NCBI GenBank assembly: GCA_900321515.1
Contig: ONWI01000174.1
Coordinates: forward strand, 1 to 15,125
Reading direction: 5' to 3'
DNA from: an uncultured Eubacteriales bacterium
Lineage (GTDB): Bacteria > Bacillota > Clostridia > Oscillospirales > Acutalibacteraceae
DNA: 15,125 bases
Both the position numbers and the translations under genes were made by a program. Positions 5,959 through 13,252 of this stretch are shown here, piece after piece. The stretch's first letter is position 1. Every line of letters begins with the position of its first letter. Under the pieces are notes generated by a model that searched no databases, was not told the DNA's origin, and saw only the letters and a list, made by a program, of their open reading frames with translations.

Positions 5959-6694
5959 CGAACATAATTGCGGCAATGGCGGCTATCGGAGCGGTTTCCG
6001 TGCGAAGAATACGCTTTCCGAGCGTAGCGGTGTACACGTTTGCGCCGGAAGCATTCATCAGCGCGTCGGCTTCCGACGGGTCAAATCCGCCTTCCGGACC
6101 TATTACAATGGCTATATCGTTCAGTTTTTCCGATTTGAATTTTTCCGTGACTGATGACAAAGGCTCTCCCCCGCATTCGTAAAAGAATATCACCGCCTGA
6201 TGCTTCCTTATATCATCCAGCATTTCCGGGAAGGTGGTCATCGCGCCGACTGTGGGTATTATTCCCCTTCCGCACTGCTTTGCGGCTGAAACAGCCTGCT
6301 TCTGATAGCGCTCCCGCTTCTTTGCTGCGGACTTTGCGTCGGGGCGTGAAACCGAACGGTGCATGAGCACCGGAACTATTTCACACACGCCCAGCTCAAT
6401 AGTCTTTTCTATTATAAATTCCATTTTATCACCCTTGGGAAGTCCCTGATAAAGCGTTATTTTTATGGAAGGCTCACTCTCGGTTACTACCTTTTCCTTA
6501 ACGAGCAGTTCAACCGTACCGTCGTAAACGCCGGTTATCTCGCAGAATAAATCATAACCCAGCCCCCCGCAGACTGTCAGGCACTCCCCCGGCTTCATTC
6601 TCAGCGACTTAGAGATATGCACGGCGTCCTGACCTGTTACGGTTATGCTGTCACCGGGTTGCCTATCAATATTTTCAATAAAAAATCGCGGCAT
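5939..6694 (-). CDS. rsmE: 16S rRNA (uracil-1498-N3)-methyltransferase
   Basis: This is a 251-aa cytoplasmic SPOUT-fold methyltransferase that uses S-adenosylmethionine to methylate U1498 in the small ribosomal subunit. The N-terminal PUA-like part begins MPRFFIENI and includes HISKSLRMKPGE. The catalytic SPOUT part shows GLPKGDKMEFIIEKTIELG, IVIGPEGGF and the C-terminal knot segment LGKRILRTETAPIAA, all diagnostic of RsmE. Length is typical. The ATG at 6694 has AGGAGG eight bases upstream. It follows the ClpE-like gene with a 75-bp gap holding a stem-loop. The gene end overlaps the end of the convergent MocR gene, so the two transcripts are antisense at their 3' ends; no separate terminator is visible in the overlap. 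Confidence 0.97.
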   Translation of the reverse strand: MPRFFIENIDRQPGDSITVTGQDAVHISKSLRMKPGECLTVCGGLGYDLFCEITGVYDGTVELLVKEKVVTESEPSIKITLYQGLPKGDKMEFIIEKTIELGVCEIVPVLMHRSVSRPDAKSAAKKRERYQKQAVSAAKQCGRGIIPTVGAMTTFPEMLDDIRKHQAVIFFYECGGEPLSSVTEKFKSEKLNDIAIVIGPEGGFDPSEADALMNASGANVYTATLGKRILRTETAPIAAIAAIMFATGNMD

Positions 6695-6716
6695 GTTGAT
6701 TGCCTCCTGTCAAAAC

Positions 6717-6759
6717 AAGGGATTGACTTCACGCCTCACCGACCGTCAGTCAATCCCTT
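6717..6759 (-). terminator. Stem-loop between the ClpE-like gene and rsmE, weak terminator or attenuator
   Basis: AAGGGATTGACT (6717-6728) pairs perfectly with AGTCAATCCCTT (6748-6759), a 12-bp stem with a 19-base loop. It starts 10 bases after the ClpE stop. On the minus strand it is followed by GTTTTG, a poor U-tract. The rsmE ribosome binding site begins only about 13 bases downstream. It may terminate part of the transcripts or protect the clp mRNA end. Confidence 0.6.
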
Positions 6760-6769
6760 TCTCTGAAAA

Positions 6770-9280
6770 TTATGATTCCGCCAGCTCTGGCAAATTCGGC
6801 TTGACAACTACGCTGTTGACGCCGTCCTTTTCCTCCGCGGTGACAATTATCTCACCCGGAAGTTCTCCGGCAGTCTCAATTACAAGGTTTGCCAGCTTAT
6901 CTTCCACTTCCTTGCGGATAATATTGCGCAGATCGCGTGCGGACGCTTCGCCGCCCAGGGCGCTGACCGTCATCAGTTCCACGGCGCTGTCGTCAATAAT
7001 CAGCTTAACATTCCTCTCCGCCATGGAATCTATATATTCTCTCATCAGCAGACGGCAGATCCTGCGGTAGTCATTCTGGTCAAGCTGACGGAATACAACG
7101 ATTTCATCCACGCGGGCCAGAAATTCCGGACGCAGGAATTCCTTCAGACCGGACATAGCCTTCTCGCGGGAGATGTCGTCGGAGGTCTTGTTGAATCCCA
7201 GGGAGCCACCCTGACGATTGCTTCCGGCATTCGATGTCATAATGATAACAGTGTTCTCAAAGCTGACTGAACGCCCCTGAGAATCGTTTATCCTGCCTTC
7301 GTCGAGTATCTGGAGAAGAATGTTCATCACATCGGGATGCGCCTTTTCTATCTCATCAAAGAGCAATACGGAATAGGGTTTGCGGCGCACCTTCTCGGTA
7401 AGCTGTCCCGCCTCATCATAGCCGACATATCCGGGAGGCGAACCGATAATCTTGCTCACAGAATGCTTCTCCATAAATTCGCTCATATCCAGCCTGATAA
7501 GCGTTTCGGGCGAATCAAAGAGCTCGTTTGCCAGCACCTTGACAAGCTCTGTCTTGCCGACGCCGGTGGGACCGACAAAGATAAATGACGCGGGACGGCG
7601 GCGGGGCGAAATCTGTGCACGGTTTCGGCGAATCGCCGCGGCAACCAGCCTGGTTGCTTCCTCCTGGCCGATCACCTTTTCGTTGAGCTTATCCTCGAGT
7701 GAGGTGAGCTTTTTGAATTCGTTTTCCTCCACACGGGACGCCTGTATACCTGTCCACAGCTCAATAACCCTGGCAAGATCGGATTCGGTCACCTGTCCGC
7801 CCATCGCCTCCGGCTCAATCTCGGAGAGGCGCTTTTTTATCTTAAGCTCTTCTGTGCGAAGCTCAGCTATCCGTTCGTAATGTTTTTCTGATGTATCCTC
7901 GGTGTCGGACTGAAGCTTGTCGCTTTCGTCGAGCACTCCGCGCAGTTTTATGTTCAGCTCATCGAATTCCGCCATAGCCTTGTTACCGAGTGAAGCGCAT
8001 GCGCAGGCTTCGTCAAGAAGGTCTATCGCCTTGTCGGGCAGGAAGCGGTCGTTGATGTACCGTTCGGAAAGAATGACGGCACGTTTCACCAGCCAGTCGC
8101 TGATTTTGACGCGATGATGCACTTCATAATACCCCTTGATGCCCAGGAGTATGTCCACCGTGTCGTCAATACTTGGCTCGCTGACATTCACAGGCTGAAA
8201 TCTGCGTTCGAGCGCCGAATCCTTTTCAATATGCTTGCGGTATTCGTTAAATGTTGTGGCGCCTATTACCTGAAGCTCACCCCTGGAAAGCGCCGGCTTG
8301 AGTATGTTCGCGGCATTCATCGAGCCTTCCGCGTCGCCCGCTCCGACTATGCTGTGAACTTCATCTATGAAAAGTATCACATTGCCGGCATTTTTGATGT
8401 CGTCAATAAGGCCCTTCATACGGCTCTCAAACTGTCCCCTGAACTGCGTGCCGGCGACAAGCGAAGTCAGGTCGAGACGGTGTATTTCCTTATTGGCAAG
8501 CCTGAGCGGAACCTCGCCCGACGCTATTCTGAGGGCGAGACCCTCGGCTATGGCGGTCTTGCCGACTCCCGGTTCGCCGATAAGGCACGGGTTGTTCTTG
8601 CTCTTGCGGCAGAGTATCTGAATGACTCGGTTTATTTCCTTATCCCTGCCTATGATGGCGTCGATCCTGCCTTCGCGCGCCTTCTTGGTGAGATCCTCAC
8701 AGTAATCTCCGAGGAAACGGCGCTTGTTTGAGTTTTTGCCGCGCTTGCGCTTTTTGGGCTGTCCGTCGGCAAACTGTGCGCCGCCCATCTCAAAGCTGCT
8801 GCCGAAAAGATTCCTGAAAGGATTAAAAAGCCCTCCGCTCTCTTCGCTGCCGCCTTCATCATCGGACGCCTCGTCGTCTGATTCCTCCGGACTCTCCGTC
8901 TTTTCAGCCAGCGCGCTGCTGTCATCGGCCGAATCAGTCAGGGCAGGGACTTCGGATTCGTCATCGTCGTTCCCATCGTCTTCCCCATCATACTCTTCAT
9001 CGTCGTCATATTCTTCATCGCCGTCATCAAGACCTGGCATTACTTCGTCAAACATTGCCGAAAATGGCAGTTCTCCGTTTTCAGCGGCTTGAGCCATCTG
9101 CTCCTCCATATCCTCAATCATGTCGGCATTGAGACCGAATTGCTTTATCATATCTTCTATATTGGGAAGCCCTATCTTTCTGGCACATGTAAAACAATAT
9201 CCCGCGGTTCTGCCGGGATGGGCTGAATCGGTGGCAAAAACCACCGCCTGTCTTTTTTTGCATATCGAACAAAGAGGCAT
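6770..9280 (-). CDS. clpE: ClpE-type AAA+ unfoldase (ATP-binding subunit of Clp protease) with N-terminal zinc finger
   Basis: The protein is 836 aa from the ATG at 9280 (MPLCSICKKR, with GAGG just upstream); a GTG at 9292 would add four residues. A treble-clef-like zinc site is formed by Cys4, Cys7, Cys29 and Cys32, as in ClpE. The Clp_N repeats of ClpC are absent. Residues 83-150 are a very acidic Asp/Glu linker, followed by a basic patch (QPKKRKRGKNSNKRR, about 174-188). AAA+ domain 1 has Walker A GEPGVGKT (235-242) and Walker B VILFIDE. A short middle coil spans about 440-490. AAA+ domain 2 has GPTGVGKT (570-577) and SVLLFDEIEKA. The LGF tripeptide at 694-696 is the ClpP-docking loop, so it should feed substrates to ClpP, which is encoded elsewhere. 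No CtsR heptad (GGTCAAA) is seen upstream. The acidic linker is longer than usual, as far as I recall. Confidence 0.88.
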   Translation of the reverse strand: MPLCSICKKRQAVVFATDSAHPGRTAGYCFTCARKIGLPNIEDMIKQFGLNADMIEDMEEQMAQAAENGELPFSAMFDEVMPGLDDGDEEYDDDEEYDGEDDGNDDDESEVPALTDSADDSSALAEKTESPEESDDEASDDEGGSEESGGLFNPFRNLFGSSFEMGGAQFADGQPKKRKRGKNSNKRRFLGDYCEDLTKKAREGRIDAIIGRDKEINRVIQILCRKSKNNPCLIGEPGVGKTAIAEGLALRIASGEVPLRLANKEIHRLDLTSLVAGTQFRGQFESRMKGLIDDIKNAGNVILFIDEVHSIVGAGDAEGSMNAANILKPALSRGELQVIGATTFNEYRKHIEKDSALERRFQPVNVSEPSIDDTVDILLGIKGYYEVHHRVKISDWLVKRAVILSERYINDRFLPDKAIDLLDEACACASLGNKAMAEFDELNIKLRGVLDESDKLQSDTEDTSEKHYERIAELRTEELKIKKRLSEIEPEAMGGQVTESDLARVIELWTGIQASRVEENEFKKLTSLEDKLNEKVIGQEEATRLVAAAIRRNRAQISPRRRPASFIFVGPTGVGKTELVKVLANELFDSPETLIRLDMSEFMEKHSVSKIIGSPPGYVGYDEAGQLTEKVRRKPYSVLLFDEIEKAHPDVMNILLQILDEGRINDSQGRSVSFENTVIIMTSNAGSNRQGGSLGFNKTSDDISREKAMSGLKEFLRPEFLARVDEIVVFRQLDQNDYRRICRLLMREYIDSMAERNVKLIIDDSAVELMTVSALGGEASARDLRNIIRKEVEDKLANLVIETAGELPGEIIVTAEEKDGVNSVVVKPNLPELAES

Positions 9281-9322
9281 ATATCCTCGCACTTCCTTTC
9301 ATCCACACGCCGTACACGGCGG

Positions 9323-9352
9323 TAAAAAACACTCTGCTCCGTCGGAGCAGAG
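9323..9352 (-). terminator. Strong Rho-independent terminator after pgsA
   Basis: CTCTGCTCC (9332-9340) pairs perfectly with GGAGCAGAG (9344-9352) across a GTC loop. On the minus strand it is followed by TG and then six T residues (9328-9323). It lies between the pgsA stop (9400) and the ClpE start, so it separates them unless read through. A second small inverted repeat, CGCCGT-AC-ACGGCG, lies in the ClpE leader at about 9308-9321. I see no clear promoter for ClpE between this terminator and its start; one may lie upstream in 9353-9399. Confidence 0.85.
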
Positions 9353-9399
9353 GCTTACATATAAAATTCATCTGTATTTGAAAAATAATTCGTCAGAAT

Positions 9400-10023
9400 T
9401 CATGCGATATCCTTCTGTGACTTCGCCTTTTTGAGCTTCTCCTTTTCAAAGTCGATAATTCCCGAAACATGTTCACCGCGGAGAATCCTGAGTCCCATGC
9501 GGAAATACATCCCCAGCGCGACGAGCATTATCACAGCGGCAAACAGCGCTATAGACGGTACGAGAACATTGAGATTTGCGTCGGGAGCAAAAATATTCAG
9601 AGAAACTATGGCTATCATGCAGGCATAGAATACTACCGTGGCAATCTTGCCCCACCATTTTGCTTTAACCAGCTTTCTGCCCTTTTTGACAATGATAAAT
9701 CCGCCAACAGCCATGAGAAGCTCCTTGATAAACATGATTCCGAGGGCGAGCGTTATCCACGGATAGTTCTTATGATAAACAAACCACATGCTGATAACCA
9801 CAGCTCCGAGAGTCAGTTTGTCTGCAATGGGGTCAAGTATCTTGCCCAGCTCAGTCTCCTGATGGAGCTTGCGGGCAAGAAATCCGTCAAACATATCCGA
9901 AAGACCCGACAGCACCAAAACGATTCCAGCATAAGGATAATACTGGGGTCCCATTACAAAGAAAACGCAGAAAAACGGTATCATTACTATACGGAAAGCC
10001 GAAAGCGTATTTGGAATATTCAT
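9400..10023 (-). CDS. pgsA: CDP-diacylglycerol-glycerol-3-phosphate 3-phosphatidyltransferase
   Basis: This 207-aa integral membrane enzyme makes phosphatidylglycerol phosphate from CDP-diacylglycerol and glycerol 3-phosphate, the committed step to phosphatidylglycerol and cardiolipin. The CDP-alcohol phosphotransferase signature D-G-x2-A-R-x8-G-x3-D-x3-D is complete (Asp46, Gly47, Ala50, Arg51, Gly60, Asp64, Asp68). It follows the N-terminal MNIPNTLSAFRI typical of PgsA. About four to five further hydrophobic segments fill the rest, and the C-terminus is basic (EKEKLKKAKSQK). The ribosome binding site GGGGTG is modest. The gene lies 37 bp downstream of the CvpA-like gene, probably in the same transcript, and ends before a strong terminator. 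Phosphatidylserine synthase is less likely, given the N-terminus and length. Confidence 0.94.
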   Translation of the reverse strand: MNIPNTLSAFRIVMIPFFCVFFVMGPQYYPYAGIVLVLSGLSDMFDGFLARKLHQETELGKILDPIADKLTLGAVVISMWFVYHKNYPWITLALGIMFIKELLMAVGGFIIVKKGRKLVKAKWWGKIATVVFYACMIAIVSLNIFAPDANLNVLVPSIALFAAVIMLVALGMYFRMGLRILRGEHVSGIIDFEKEKLKKAKSQKDIA

Positions 10024-10060
10024 GAGAATTTACACCCCATTCAAATAAGAAAACTACAAA

Positions 10061-10792
10061 TTACGCCGTAAGTCCTTCTCCTAAAAACAGCATTATAAGA
10101 TTATTCTCATTGAAGAGTTTAAATATAAACGACTGAGAATAAAGCTCCGGACGGAAAAGAATAAAGTCAGGCAGCACAGGTCCTACAAGCTGAATCATAG
10201 AAAGAATGATAAGGAATATCACAACTACCTTCCCGGCGCCAAGCACCATGCCGTTGGTCGGAGATACCGCGGCGCGGTCGGGATTGTAAAAATAGGCTTC
10301 TATAGTGGGATAAAACGCCCTGAAGAGACGATAGCAGCCCGCAAAAGCAATGGCAAAGAACAATGCTCTCACAACGCCGTCTATCACTGGTCTGGCTATA
10401 ATATCCACGATTTCTCCCGTTGCGGTAGAGAGATCACCCGCAAGCAGCTTATTTATCTGATTAAGATTGTCTCCGGAGATGGTATGATAAATCCTTGCCC
10501 CGTTGTTAACCATTGTGGGCATACCGGACATAATTCTCTCTATCGAATTCATACTGGTATCAACGTCTGCCGATGTGGTAACCAGCGTCTCCACCCTATC
10601 GACTATAACGGGACGGAAAAAATTAGAGTAACAGAAATTCCCGAGAAAAACGCCTATGGGAACAGCCACAAAGGCGGATGCCGCAAACATAAGCGATTCC
10701 ACCGCGTTCTTAAGCTGTGTTTTAACAGCGCACCTTTTGAACATATACATAAAGAAAAAGATTGTAGCCGCGTCAAGTAGTATTCCCAACAA
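10061..10792 (-). CDS. CvpA-like integral membrane protein
   Basis: This is a 243-aa membrane protein with probably four hydrophobic segments (about residues 1-16, 33-52, 140-158 and 186-206). The start is a TTG at 10792, chosen because AAGGGAG lies nine bases upstream and the frame is closed by a stop just before it. An N-terminal membrane hairpin, a charged connecting stretch (MFKRCAVKTQLKNAV) and a central polar region are the outline of the CvpA (colicin V production) family. The similarity is structural rather than by a firm motif, so the family call is tentative. Function in Firmicutes is unclear. It precedes pgsA by 37 bp and probably shares its transcript. It has its own likely promoter with a palindrome over the -10. 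Confidence 0.65.
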   Translation of the reverse strand: MLGILLDAATIFFFMYMFKRCAVKTQLKNAVESLMFAASAFVAVPIGVFLGNFCYSNFFRPVIVDRVETLVTTSADVDTSMNSIERIMSGMPTMVNNGARIYHTISGDNLNQINKLLAGDLSTATGEIVDIIARPVIDGVVRALFFAIAFAGCYRLFRAFYPTIEAYFYNPDRAAVSPTNGMVLGAGKVVVIFLIILSMIQLVGPVLPDFILFRPELYSQSFIFKLFNENNLIMLFLGEGLTA

Positions 10793-10860
10793 TGCAATTA
10801 ACTCCCTTCAGGGTGAATATTTTTACGAACGAAAAAAACAGTATAAAAGACCTTCATGTT

Positions 10861-10889
10861 ATGATAACACAAAAACCCGGCAATAACAA
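10861..10889 (-). promoter_or_regulatory. Probable promoter of the CvpA-like gene and pgsA
   Basis: On the minus strand TTGTTA (10884-10889) and TATCAT (10861-10866) are 17 bp apart, about 70 bp upstream of the TTG start. A 13-bp perfect palindrome, TGTTAT-G-ATAACA (10857-10869), covers the -10. I see no clear terminator between the preceding gene (stop at 10929) and this promoter, so read-through is possible. Confidence 0.5.
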
Positions 10890-10928
10890 CCTCGTTTAAA
10901 TAAAATTAACAAATTTAACCCATCGAGT

Positions 10929-12269
10929 TCAACCGACCCGGTTCAGATACATTACGCCCTTAGCCAGCAGACTTCCCCCAGAAGTAAATATCGACTGACA
11001 GTCCGCCTGAACATCAAACTTCCCCAGCAGCTTGCCCTTGTAATTATAGCAGCTGACTCCCGACTGATACAAAAGACTGATGCGCCCGTCCTCTAAATCC
11101 ACATACGGAGAAGTTATATCGGTTTCGATATGGGCTCTTTCCGCACAGTCATCACCGATAACCACAACCGACGAATTTCTGCCGTCGGAATGAGCCGAGA
11201 AGACCAGCGCAAGTTCTCCGTCTTCGCTGATATCGTAGCTGTTGAGCACCCTTCCGTCATACCCGTATATTTTATTATCCTTGTCATTTTTTATGGAAAT
11301 ATACGCGGCGAGGTCGTCGCCTACCACAACAAGCCGGGAATTGCCGTCAAAGGCTATGTCGGTAATAAGCGTGTCCGCAAAAGTGTATTCCTTTAGATTT
11401 TCCTTTGCGCCCACGCGCTGAAGTATGACTGTAGAGACCAGATTTCCATTCTGAGCCGAAAGTCCGCATATCGCCACATATTTACCGGAAGGACTTACCG
11501 ACACATCGGAAATCTTATAGCTCACCGACTTCCATTTGTGAAGCGTCTTGCCGTCTGGAGACAGTACAATCAGCCTTGCGTTGTTGGTTTCGCTTTTGGT
11601 TACCAGAGCGAACACTCCCGAACGTGACACGTCGGCGCAAATAATTGATTCGTTCGTCTCACCGCTGCATTTTTCCTCCGCAAGAGTCCTCAGCGAATAA
11701 TCCTTGCCCAGGCTGTCAAATAGCAGGATATATCCGCAGGAGGTTTCCATTGCCGGGGACGCAAGAAGATGACCTTCCGAAGTCACCGTCCTCCCCTTGC
11801 CGTCCAGGACAAGGCATTTGGAGGTGGTGAGAACCGCCGTTCCACTGGATACTCCCGAAACGGATATAATGCGGCCTCCGGTGATATCCACAGGGAAACC
11901 ATCCCCTGACGCGTGGATAAAGGCATATTTGTTCCTGTAGCCCTCAACCAGAGCCGACGGTCTGAGATCCGCCCCCACCGCCACAAGCAGCAGAAGAGAC
12001 AGCAAGGCGGCTGCAACAACCGCTGCGTTTACCACGAGCTTGATATCATCGCTGCCCGGTAAAAAGCGCATTGTCCTGCTGATCTTACCCGAATCCGCTG
12101 CCTTCTTTTTTGCCTTTGCAGACTTTGCTGACTTTGCTGTCTTATCCGCCTTAGATGCCTTAGGTCCCTTCGCACCATCCGCAGCCTTTGCGGTCTTTGC
12201 GGCATTACCTGTTTTTTTTCTCGCGGCGCCGTCCTTTGATTTTTTTTTGATATTCACATCATCGGCCAT
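10929..12269 (-). CDS. DUF5711-like membrane-anchored protein, probable beta-propeller, with Lys/Ala-rich N-terminus
   Basis: The protein has 446 aa; GGAGGG lies nine bases before the ATG. Residues 1-62 are almost only Lys, Ala, Asp, Ser, Thr and Gly (repeats such as KAKKKAADSGK), a disordered basic cytoplasmic tail. Residues about 78-99 are a single transmembrane helix. From about 110 on there are repeated beta-strand units such as GVFALVTKSE, KYVAICGLS and LALVFSA, each resembling propeller blades (Ser/Gly followed by hydrophobic strands). This outline fits the DUF5711 proteins of Clostridia. The C-terminal domain is expected outside the cell. No catalytic motif is visible, and the function is unknown. 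It has its own promoter region downstream of truA and is followed by the CvpA-like gene. The poly-basic tail could bind membrane phospholipid, RNA or DNA, but that is speculation. Confidence 0.75.
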   Translation of the reverse strand: MADDVNIKKKSKDGAARKKTGNAAKTAKAADGAKGPKASKADKTAKSAKSAKAKKKAADSGKISRTMRFLPGSDDIKLVVNAAVVAAALLSLLLLVAVGADLRPSALVEGYRNKYAFIHASGDGFPVDITGGRIISVSGVSSGTAVLTTSKCLVLDGKGRTVTSEGHLLASPAMETSCGYILLFDSLGKDYSLRTLAEEKCSGETNESIICADVSRSGVFALVTKSETNNARLIVLSPDGKTLHKWKSVSYKISDVSVSPSGKYVAICGLSAQNGNLVSTVILQRVGAKENLKEYTFADTLITDIAFDGNSRLVVVGDDLAAYISIKNDKDNKIYGYDGRVLNSYDISEDGELALVFSAHSDGRNSSVVVIGDDCAERAHIETDITSPYVDLEDGRISLLYQSGVSCYNYKGKLLGKFDVQADCQSIFTSGGSLLAKGVMYLNRVG

Positions 12270-12312
12270 TCTCCATATCCCTCCTGTAAAGATACCACCT
12301 TAAAATTAACAT

Positions 12313-12340
12313 ATTATAAACTTATCATAGCAACTCACAA
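12313..12340 (-). promoter_or_regulatory. Probable promoter of the DUF5711-like gene (proximal)
   Basis: On the minus strand TTGTGA (12335-12340) and a perfect TATAAT (12313-12318) are 16 bp apart, about 44 bp upstream of the start codon. Confidence 0.5.
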
Positions 12341-12352
12341 GAGTCAATTGAT

Positions 12353-12381
12353 ATTATAGCATATATTTCCGGCTAATACAA
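12353..12381 (-). promoter_or_regulatory. Second possible promoter overlapping the truA 3' end
   Basis: On the minus strand TTGTAT (12376-12381) lies 17 bp from TATAAT (12353-12358), and TG precedes the -10 in the extended position. Its -35 lies inside the last codons of truA. It is a tandem alternative to the proximal promoter 40 bp downstream. Confidence 0.45.
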
Positions 12382-13116
12382 TACCTTATTAAGATATAAT
12401 CCGCAGGCAGCGGCAGTAAAGCCCGCGTTATTCCTGTCCCCTGACGCAATTATCGAAGGGATAGAACCTGCCGGCAGTCTTCCCGCCGAAATCTGAAGCA
12501 GGGTTCCAACCATAATCCGCACCATATTGTAAAGAAAGCCATCGGCTGTCACGGTGAATTCCACCACCCTGTCATCAAACGGATACCTGCCGACTTCACA
12601 TTGCGTCACAGTGCGCACCTTGTCCGCGACGTCGCTGTTCGCCGCACAAAAGGCGGAGAAATCGAATGTTCCGATATAATCACGGGCCTGACCGTTCATA
12701 AAGTCCGGGTCCAGCGGGTATTTGTACCAAAGCGCGCGAGAGTGCCAGAACGGATCGCGCAGCGGCGTATTCAGAATAAGATAACGGTACTGCTTTCCCT
12801 TGCAGCTGTATCGGGCATGAAAGCCGTCGGGGGTCTGGCAGCATTCCATCGCGGCAATATCCGGCGGCAGTTTCGCATTGAGCGCCAGCGGAAGCTTATC
12901 GCAGGGAATCATGCTTTCCGTGTGGAAGCTCACGCAAAATTCATTTGCGTGTACTCCGCTGTCCGTTCGGCTGCATCCTACAATGGGGACATTTTCCTTC
13001 AGAATCTCCCTGAGCGCCGTCTGAAAGACCGACTGCACCGTGCGCAGGTCATTCTGAACCTGCCAGCCGCAGAACCGGCTGCCGTCGTATCTGATTTTAA
13101 CCATAAGATTACGCAT
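12373..13116 (-). CDS. truA: tRNA pseudouridine(38-40) synthase
   Basis: This 247-aa cytoplasmic enzyme isomerises uridines 38, 39 and 40 in the anticodon arm of tRNAs to pseudouridine. The catalytic aspartate is Asp52 in the family motif GCSRTDSGVHA. Other marks are the opening VKIRYDGSRFCGWQVQ, the central KGKQYRYLILN and the C-terminal FLYNMVRIMVGTLLQ, all typical of TruA. Length is normal. The ATG at 13116 has GGAAGG nine bases upstream. A consensus-like promoter precedes the gene, right behind the strong terminator of the transpeptidase genes, so it starts a new transcript. In other Firmicutes truA is often near rplM/rpsI or ECF transporter genes; here it is not. Confidence 0.96.
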   Translation of the reverse strand: MRNLMVKIRYDGSRFCGWQVQNDLRTVQSVFQTALREILKENVPIVGCSRTDSGVHANEFCVSFHTESMIPCDKLPLALNAKLPPDIAAMECCQTPDGFHARYSCKGKQYRYLILNTPLRDPFWHSRALWYKYPLDPDFMNGQARDYIGTFDFSAFCAANSDVADKVRTVTQCEVGRYPFDDRVVEFTVTADGFLYNMVRIMVGTLLQISAGRLPAGSIPSIIASGDRNNAGFTAAACGLYLNKVLY

Positions 13117-13145
13117 AATTACCCGCCTTCCGGTGATTTATTTCA

Positions 13146-13174
13146 ATTTTATATTCAGATAAGCAAAATGTCAA
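13146..13174 (-). promoter_or_regulatory. Promoter of truA
   Basis: On the minus strand a perfect TTGACA (13169-13174) and TAAAAT (13146-13151) are 17 bp apart, about 30 bp upstream of the truA start codon. They stand immediately after the terminator of the upstream L,D-transpeptidase gene. Confidence 0.75.
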
Positions 13175-13186
13175 GCAGGTGCAAGC

Positions 13187-13237
13187 AAAAAAACAATCGT
13201 CTCAGTCGGCAAATTATTATGCCGACTGAGACGATTG
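13187..13237 (-). terminator. Very strong Rho-independent terminator after the L,D-transpeptidase pair
   Basis: CAATCGTCTCAGTCGGCA (13194-13211) and its perfect reverse complement (13220-13237) form an uninterrupted 18-bp stem with an eight-base AT loop. On the minus strand seven T residues (13193-13187) follow. It begins 15 bases after the transpeptidase stop codon and insulates truA from upstream transcription. Confidence 0.95.
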
Positions 13238-13252
13238 TAATCATTTGGGTTG

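Noticed and set aside
8114..8731. Long plus-strand open frame (205 codons) inside the ClpE-like gene
   Set aside because: It lies wholly antisense to conserved AAA+ coding sequence, has no recognisable domain or ribosome binding site, and is a frame shadow of the real gene.
8950..9030. Apparent microsatellite-like GTC/ATC-rich tract
   Set aside because: It encodes the Asp/Glu linker of the ClpE-like protein and is imperfect; codon use for acidic residues explains it.
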